DNA from: Opitutaceae bacterium
GTDB taxonomy: Bacteria > Verrucomicrobiota > Verrucomicrobiia > Opitutales > Opitutaceae
Direction: 5' to 3'
Assembly: GCA_031282705.1 (NCBI GenBank)
Contig: JAITDF010000027.1
Location: 1-12,104, forward strand
Length of the DNA stretch: 12,104 nucleotides
In this document: positions 8,088 to 12,104 of the stretch, piece after piece
Numbering within the stretch: the first letter of the stretch is position 1
How the letters are laid out: the number at the start of each line of letters is the position of its first letter
The notes under the pieces: generated by a model
Told to the model about the DNA's origin: nothing
Databases searched by the model: none
Seen by the model: the letters and a program-made list of their open reading frames with translations, nothing else
Program-made: the position numbers and the translations under genes

Positions 8088-10478
8088 TCAAAATTTGATG
8101 ATATTCAAACCCGGGCGGAGGGGACAGGACATCCCGGCCCATCTGAATTCGCCGGACAGTGCGTCGGGCAGGGAAACCTCGCCCCGCACGCTTCCCCCGC
8201 TGAAGCTCAGTTTCAACAAAATCGAGGCGGCACGCCACGGAAAGTCCACCTCCAGGCCTGGCAGCCGGCCGGGCAGCGGCTCGACAATCACACTGGAGAA
8301 TCCAGCCGAGCCCGGGCGGATTCCCGCAATCGTCGCGTAGGCATGAAACAAGGGGTGCGACGCCCAGCCGTGACAGTCGGAGCGGCACGGCTCCGCCGCC
8401 TCGATCGGCGTGCGCAATCCCCTGGCCAGCAAATCGCGCCAGGGGGCGAGCCGGTCATGCAGCCAGTCCGATGCCGCTTCGTGGCAGGCCTCGAATAGAT
8501 AATGCATGAAATAATAAGAAGCCGGCGCGAGTTTATTGTTTTCCGCCGCGCGGCGGGCCGCCTCCAACAGCGTCCGTTTTCCCCGCCTGTTTTGCAACAA
8601 TGCCAGGGCGGCCAGCGCCTGGGTATGCTCGCTCAATGAATCAACCCCGGGCGCGTCGCGAAACAGTCCGTCATTATTGACGCACCCCGTGAGCACGGCG
8701 GCGCCGGCCTTGTCCGCCAGCGTTTTCAGACACCCGGCCCTGGCCGGCGTCCCGACCGCATCCTCGATGCGGGCGCCCGCCTGCAATGCCAGAATATAAA
8801 ACAGATTCAACGGCGCCCGGCGCCCGGCGGCATCGGAGGGCGGCACGCCGTTCCGCCAATGCGGGCACCAATCGACAAAGTGCCAGCCCGGCAGCCCGCG
8901 CAGCCAGCCGTCGCGCCCCAGATAATCTTCGAAAAGGTCCAGGGTGGCCCGCACTCCCGTGAGCTGGGCCTTCACAAATACAGGGTCATCGCGCCACAGG
9001 AGGAAGTCATCGACCATCAACACCCATATCAACGAAAACACCGGCAGCACCTGTCCGACCCGGGCGGGATACCTCGACCACGTCCATCCCCCGCCCTTGT
9101 GGCGCGAATCATTAAACACCTGGATTGCTTTCCGCGCCAGCCGGTCATCCTCCTCCAGGCAACGATGCACCAGCGCCTCCACCCGGGCATCGCCGGCATA
9201 CATTAATTGCTCGAACGCCGGGCAGTCCGCATACATTTCATGGCAGCTTGCCCGGATGCCCCGGTCGCAAAGTTTAAGCACCCTGCCGAGCGTGTCATCC
9301 GGGCATTCAAAACGTGAACGCGACCGCACCGGATAACCGGTCTGCTCGCAAGCCAGGCGGCGGATGACCAGGGGATGATCCGCCGTGCGCACGCGAACCA
9401 ATAAATACCGGCCGGCGCGCCACCAAGGCGCTTGCAGAAACTCGACGCCCCCGCCCCCCGCCGGGGCAAACGTATCGCCAAAACCATAAAAAAATTTGCC
9501 GGCGATTTCGTCGCGATGCCCCTTTTCAACCAGAAAATTGTTCTCCTTGAGCTCGGCGGATGCGCCCAGCGATTCCGCCCATGACAGATCAATGCGCGCG
9601 CCCCGCCCCCCGCTTGTCTCGATGCCGGGATAGGCGGTGATTATCGTCTCCGCATCAAGCAACGCGGTCCATTCGCCATGCGCCCCGATGAGCACTTCGT
9701 TTCCCTCCGCCAGCTCCGTTGCCGGACTTCTTTCCCCGCCGGGAATCCACTCCTGCCGCATCTTTTCATCATCCGCCAGCCACCCGCCGCATTCGGCGCG
9801 CGCCTTCCAATGGCTCCACCCGGAATGAATTTGCTCGGGCAGCCCGCTCTGCTGCAAAACCCATTGCACGGGCAGGCGCCCGTTCACGCTCTCAGGCCGG
9901 GTGTCCGCCACTGGAACCGCGGGAACGGCCTCTCCCTGCCCCGCCAAGGCTCCGTTTATAAAATAGCCGGGGCCGATGAAATGCGCCCCCGGCAGCTTCC
10001 GCCCGGCAATGGGAATAAACTCCGCGCAACGGCGCGCCATCCAGCCTGCGCTCCCGGTCGTCAGCAGCGGGTTTGCGGCCCCGTCCGCCGCCAGCAGAAA
10101 GGCGGGGCGCCTCGACACATGGGCATACGGGGCGAGGTCGCCGAGCCACCAGACCAATGCGCTCCACTCATGCCGTCCAGGCGGCAAATCGACGCGGTAT
10201 CCCGCATAGTAATGGCGCTCCGGCGTGCCGGCGTCCGGGCCCCGGGCCGCAATCCTGCCATCGATGGACAGGACAAAACGCTGGTCGGCGGTGACGTAAA
10301 ACTCGACCGGCCCGCCCGCCCATTCAAAGGCCGTGGTGAACCGGCAAAACTGCGGCTGGCCGTCGGGCGCGTCCCCCCGGTGCCAGATCCATTTGGCCGG
10401 CGGCGGCGTGCCCGGGGCATCCGCGGGCGGCAGGCGAAGGCATGAAAGTGGCGCGGAGTCGGCTTGGGAAATTGGCAT
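8088..10478 (-). CDS. Cytoplasmic GH78 alpha-L-rhamnosidase (short type)
   Basis: A protein of 796 residues, first gene of the operon. The N-terminal part (about 27-380) contains beta-sandwich modules typical of GH78, starting at AKWIW (28-32). The (alpha/alpha)6 catalytic barrel spans about 390-710. Acidic residues D418, E423 and D430 in DCPAFEQLMYAGD have the spacing (0, +5, +12) of the Bacillus RhaB type. The catalytic base is probably E693 or E696, just before RSDCHGWASHP. A C-terminal beta domain follows (about 711-796). There is no signal peptide, and an in-frame stop (TAA, 10503-10505) upstream rules out a longer form, so the enzyme should stay in the cytoplasm and act on imported rhamnosides. 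It differs clearly in catalytic motif from the secreted GH78 of the same operon, so the two are not recent duplicates. Confidence 0.93.
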   Translation of the reverse strand: MPISQADSAPLSCLRLPPADAPGTPPPAKWIWHRGDAPDGQPQFCRFTTAFEWAGGPVEFYVTADQRFVLSIDGRIAARGPDAGTPERHYYAGYRVDLPPGRHEWSALVWWLGDLAPYAHVSRRPAFLLAADGAANPLLTTGSAGWMARRCAEFIPIAGRKLPGAHFIGPGYFINGALAGQGEAVPAVPVADTRPESVNGRLPVQWVLQQSGLPEQIHSGWSHWKARAECGGWLADDEKMRQEWIPGGERSPATELAEGNEVLIGAHGEWTALLDAETIITAYPGIETSGGRGARIDLSWAESLGASAELKENNFLVEKGHRDEIAGKFFYGFGDTFAPAGGGGVEFLQAPWWRAGRYLLVRVRTADHPLVIRRLACEQTGYPVRSRSRFECPDDTLGRVLKLCDRGIRASCHEMYADCPAFEQLMYAGDARVEALVHRCLEEDDRLARKAIQVFNDSRHKGGGWTWSRYPARVGQVLPVFSLIWVLMVDDFLLWRDDPVFVKAQLTGVRATLDLFEDYLGRDGWLRGLPGWHFVDWCPHWRNGVPPSDAAGRRAPLNLFYILALQAGARIEDAVGTPARAGCLKTLADKAGAAVLTGCVNNDGLFRDAPGVDSLSEHTQALAALALLQNRRGKRTLLEAARRAAENNKLAPASYYFMHYLFEACHEAASDWLHDRLAPWRDLLARGLRTPIEAAEPCRSDCHGWASHPLFHAYATIAGIRPGSAGFSSVIVEPLPGRLPGLEVDFPWRAASILLKLSFSGGSVRGEVSLPDALSGEFRWAGMSCPLRPGLNIIKF

Positions 10479-10500
10479 GAAGTAAAATTTGATGCGCGAG

Positions 10501-10516
10501 AGTTACACGAGTAACC
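10501..10516. promoter_or_regulatory. Palindromic operator overlapping the -10 box
   Basis: AGTTACACGAGTAACC is a 16-base near-palindrome with a central CG; six of eight positions per half-site are complementary (GTTAC/GTAAC arms). It covers the -10 box, where a repressor would block transcription. Central-CG palindromes are typical of LacI-family operators, which often control sugar genes. No regulator gene lies in the window, so the assignment to a family is inference. Confidence 0.4.
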
Positions 10517-10530
10517 AACTTAAAAGTCAA
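10502..10530 (-). promoter_or_regulatory. Sigma70-like promoter of the rhamnosidase operon
   Basis: On the minus strand there is TTGACT (10525-10530; five of six matches to TTGACA), a 17-base spacer, and TGTAAC (10502-10507; four of six matches to TATAAT). Transcription would start near 10495, leaving a 5' leader of only about 15-20 bases before the ATG at 10478. That leader has no clear Shine-Dalgarno sequence, so initiation may be leader-independent. Confidence 0.6.
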
Positions 10531-10635
10531 CCCCCTTGTTGCAACTTCCGTTTCATAGGGGGTGTGATTGCATTTGCCGGAAAAAGGGGGTTGTTGCTAT
10601 TTTCGATGAAACAGCAAAGTTCTATGAGACCGCAA

Positions 10636-10751
10636 AAGCCCCGGAGGGGCGGCAGCGATTAGCCGTGGGTGACAAGCGCAGCGAGGAACCCACGGAAAAC
10701 GCAATATATCCCCAAGCCCTGAAGGGGCGGCAGCGGGCCGGCTTCGCCGGC
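10636..10751. repeat. Hairpin-rich intergenic repeat block
   Basis: Two related units, AAGCCCCGGAGGGGCGGCAG (from 10636) and AAGCCCTGAAGGGGCGGCAG (from 10714), are separated by 78 bases. Each contains a small GC hairpin. Between them, CCGTGGGT (10663-10670) pairs with ACCCACGG (10688-10695). A further perfect hairpin, GCCGGCTTCGCCGGC, lies at 10737-10751. The 13-base hairpin GCCCCGGAGGGGC (10638-10650) recurs exactly at 10948-10960. A short open frame running through it (10536-10775) is more likely repeat-derived than a gene. Repeats of this style are common between genes in Verrucomicrobiota and Planctomycetota; their role is unknown to me. Confidence 0.75.
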
Positions 10752-10771
10752 AGTTTAAGTTTGAAGTTTAA
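10752..10771 (+). repeat. AT-rich short tandem repeat and left target-site duplication
   Basis: AGTTTAAGTTTGA (10752-10764) is followed by a second unit beginning AGTTTAA, which the palindromic element interrupts. GAAGTTTAA occurs at 10763-10771 and again at 10909-10917, directly bordering the element. Removing the element and one duplication restores a 12-13 base tandem repeat that continues as GTTGA. Confidence 0.65.
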
Positions 10772-10909
10772 CTGATGTTACGCGGCCCCGTCGTACCGCA
10801 GACTTCCAAGTCGGCTTCGAAGCTCATGCCTGATTGCGGGTTCGCGGCCAGGCGTGAGTTTTTAAGCAGGTTTGGAAACCTGCGGTACGACGGAAATGCG
10901 TAACATCAG
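10772..10909. mobile_element. MITE-like palindromic element, complete copy
   Basis: The 138-base element has two 61-base arms around a 16-base loop (10833-10848). By hand, 48 of the 61 arm positions are complementary. The terminal repeats are CTGATGTTACGC (10772-10783) and GCGTAACATCAG (10898-10909), followed inward by CCGTCGTACCGCAG (10788-10801) and CTGCGGTACGACGG (10880-10893). Many inner mismatches are transitions that would give G-U pairs in RNA. An 8-base repeat AAGTTTAA (9 if the shared G is counted) flanks it. There is no coding capacity, so movement would need a transposase in trans. A second copy is at 1-110. I do not recognise the transposase family from the ends. Confidence 0.75.
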
Positions 10910-10945
10910 AAGTTTAAGTTGAAGCAAGAAAGCGGAGGCCGGTTT

Positions 10946-11112
10946 CAGCCCCGGAGGGGCATGATATTGGCAGCACTCCCCCGGAACGGCCCGGTCTTGG
11001 TGAGAAAGAGAAAAGAGAACGGGAACGAGGAAATATATTGGTGGCACGGCGTGGAAACGACGGAATGTCCCGTAGGAACATGATATTGGTAGCACGGCGT
11101 TTCAACGCCGTG
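10946..11112. repeat. Repeat units of palindrome plus CATGATATTGG
   Basis: CATGATATTGGCAGCAC (10960-10976) and CATGATATTGGTAGCAC (11079-11095) are near-identical and each follows a small palindrome. A degenerate third unit (TATATTGGTGGCACGGCG) lies at about 11034-11051. The block ends in a perfect 9-base-arm hairpin CACGGCGTT/AACGCCGTG (11093-11112) with a two-base loop. This is the same architecture as the two inner palindromes of the mobile element. The short open frames here are probably translations of the repeats. Confidence 0.7.
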
Positions 11113-11132
11113 TTTGGGTTGCACGCCAAACC

Positions 11133-11226
11133 GCATCCCGTAGGGATGCAACCGTCCGGTTTTGTCCCTGCGGGACACGGGTATTGCGGGGGGGCGTGGT
11201 CACGGGGCTGAAACTCCCTGCCACGC
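11133..11226. repeat. Cluster of perfect short hairpins
   Basis: GCATCCCGTAGGGATGC (11133-11149, 7-base arms), TGTCCCTGCGGGACA (11163-11177, 6-base arms) and GCGTGG/CCACGC (11194-11199 with 11221-11226) follow one another. No U- or A-run follows them, so they are not evident terminators. They look like further members of the intergenic repeat family. Confidence 0.65.
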
Positions 11227-11287
11227 GATCCGCCGCCGCGCCTTCGCGAAGCCCTGAATTCCTTTGGCGGCGCAACCTCAGTCTGGT

Positions 11288-11320
11288 CATTGGAATTTGG
11301 AATTTTTTTGGGATTTGGGA
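11288..11320. repeat. AT-rich degenerate tandem TTGGAATTT / TTTGGGATT repeat
   Basis: The stretch consists of near-repeats of GGAATTT and GGGATTT around a run of seven T. Between the hairpin cluster and this run (11227-11287) I see nothing beyond GC-rich sequence with minor self-complementarity. Confidence 0.5.
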
Positions 11321-11322
11321 TT

Positions 11323-11341
11323 TTCCCACCGGGAGTGGGAA
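11323..11341 (-). terminator. Hairpin just after the stop of the partial right-edge gene
   Basis: TTCCCAC (11323-11329) and GTGGGAA (11335-11341) form a 7-base perfect stem with a five-base loop, two bases after the TGA at 11344-11346. On the minus strand the sequence that follows is A-rich rather than U-rich, so intrinsic termination would be weak. It may instead protect the 3' end. Confidence 0.35.
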
Positions 11342-11343
11342 CC

Positions 11344-12104
11344 TCATTTGAAAAACTCCTTCAACGCCTCGCGCTCGGCCGGCGTCAGCCGGTCCACCCA
11401 CACGGCCTCGCCACCCTGCGCGGCGCCGGACACACCGCCGGCGTCCGTCAGGCCCTGCATCGCGGCCGGGTCGATCTCGTGCTCGCCCCGCCCCGTGCCG
11501 ATGCGGTCGCCCAGCGCGGCGCGCGAGTAATCGTCATTCCGCACCGTCTGCACCCGGCCCGGGCCGACATCGCTTTCCCGGTCGGAAAACGTCAGCGGCG
11601 CGTCGCCGCGTCCGCGGGTCGGCACTCCGCCGCCGCCAAGCGCCAGCGCATCGCCGGCGGCGGCGCCCGGCAGGAGCAGCACCGCGTCCGGCTCCTCCCC
11701 GTCGTCGCCGGGCATCCATGCCTTTTCGCCGTCCGCGCCCGCCGCGCTCTTCACCTTCACGCCGCGCACGACGCGGCCGGCCTGCGCAAGCCGCCGGCCA
11801 AGCGCGGCGGCCGCCTCCGGGGAAAGTGTTTTCAGTTGCGACGGGTCGAGCCCCTCCAGCCCCCGCAAGGCCTCCGCCAGCGCGCCGCCGGCGGCGAGTT
11901 CGCCGTCGCGCAACCCGTGCAGCGCCGCGTCGAGCCGCGCGCCCGTTTCCCGGAGCTGTTCGTCCGTGAGCGCGTCGCGCGCGTCCGCGTCGCCCAGCGC
12001 GCGCATCGCGCCGGCCGCCGTGTCGAAATGCCCCGCCAGCCCGTCCATCGCGCCCTCGGTTTGCCGCCGGAGCGCGTCCGCCGCCTCCAGCGCCGAGTGG
12101 GAAT
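11344..12104 (-). CDS. C-terminal part of a large protein of unknown function
   Basis: The frame is open to the right edge of the window (about 253 residues visible), so the true start lies outside; the ATG at 12048 is probably internal. The visible part begins with an Ala/Leu/Asp-rich helical stretch consistent with coiled coil. It then has a Gly/Asp-rich low-complexity segment and RGRGDAPLTF, and ends in GGEAVWVDRLTPAEREALKEFFK-like sequence. From memory, this type of ending (a glycine-rich segment with RGRGDAPL, then a Trp-containing tail closing in EALKEFF) resembles long helical membrane proteins encoded near MoxR/Bat gene clusters in Verrucomicrobiota and Planctomycetota (DUF4175-like). 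That is a weak assignment. Its codon use is uniformly GC-rich. It is separated from the operon by 865 bases and is probably a different transcription unit. Confidence 0.75.
   Translation of the reverse strand, partial: SHSALEAADALRRQTEGAMDGLAGHFDTAAGAMRALGDADARDALTDEQLRETGARLDAALHGLRDGELAAGGALAEALRGLEGLDPSQLKTLSPEAAAALGRRLAQAGRVVRGVKVKSAAGADGEKAWMPGDDGEEPDAVLLLPGAAAGDALALGGGGVPTRGRGDAPLTFSDRESDVGPGRVQTVRNDDYSRAALGDRIGTGRGEHEIDPAAMQGLTDAGGVSGAAQGGEAVWVDRLTPAEREALKEFFK

Noticed and set aside
10536..10775. 79-residue plus-strand open frame, with several short minus-strand frames at 10862-11401
   Set aside because: They run through palindromic repeats; their peptides resemble the spurious proteins often predicted from such repeats.
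10636..11180. CRISPR array
   Set aside because: The repeats are unequal, irregularly spaced and mostly self-complementary, with no uniform spacers and no cas genes.

Overview
The window looks like chromosomal DNA from a GC-rich, polysaccharide-degrading member of the Verrucomicrobiota, probably close to Opitutaceae. This rests on gene content (GH78 rhamnosidases with a sodium:solute symporter and no SusC/SusD pair), weak Shine-Dalgarno signals, and hairpin-rich intergenic repeats of a style I associate with Verrucomicrobiota and Planctomycetota. The placement is an inference; the window holds no rRNA or other marker gene.

Layout: all six genes are on the minus strand. From 10478 down to 159 runs a tight five-gene set, probably one operon: a GH78 alpha-L-rhamnosidase without signal peptide (8088-10478), a secreted alpha/beta-hydrolase esterase (7166-8077), an SSS-family symporter (5485-7164), a secreted TIM-barrel hydrolase-like protein of unknown family (3618-5480), and a secreted multidomain GH78 alpha-L-rhamnosidase (159-3548). 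The first four genes are 1-10 bases apart. The last junction carries a strong intercistronic hairpin (3581-3640). A good sigma70-like promoter with an overlapping palindromic operator (10501-10530) precedes the first gene. At the right edge is the 3' part of another minus-strand gene (11344-12104), whose product has a C-terminus of uncertain family.

The 865-base intergenic stretch 10479-11343 is packed with palindromic repeats. Within it lies a 138-base, almost wholly self-complementary element (10772-10909) with 12-base terminal inverted repeats and an 8-9 base target-site duplication: a MITE-like insertion. A second copy in the same orientation, cut by the window edge, lies at 1-110, so copies of the element frame the operon.

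Working model (inference): rhamnose-decorated plant or microbial glycans are de-esterified and trimmed outside the cytoplasm by the esterase, the unknown hydrolase and the secreted rhamnosidase. The symporter imports rhamnose or a rhamnosyl oligosaccharide or glycoside, and the signal-less GH78 enzyme finishes hydrolysis in the cytoplasm. No rhamnose isomerase, kinase or aldolase genes are present in the window.
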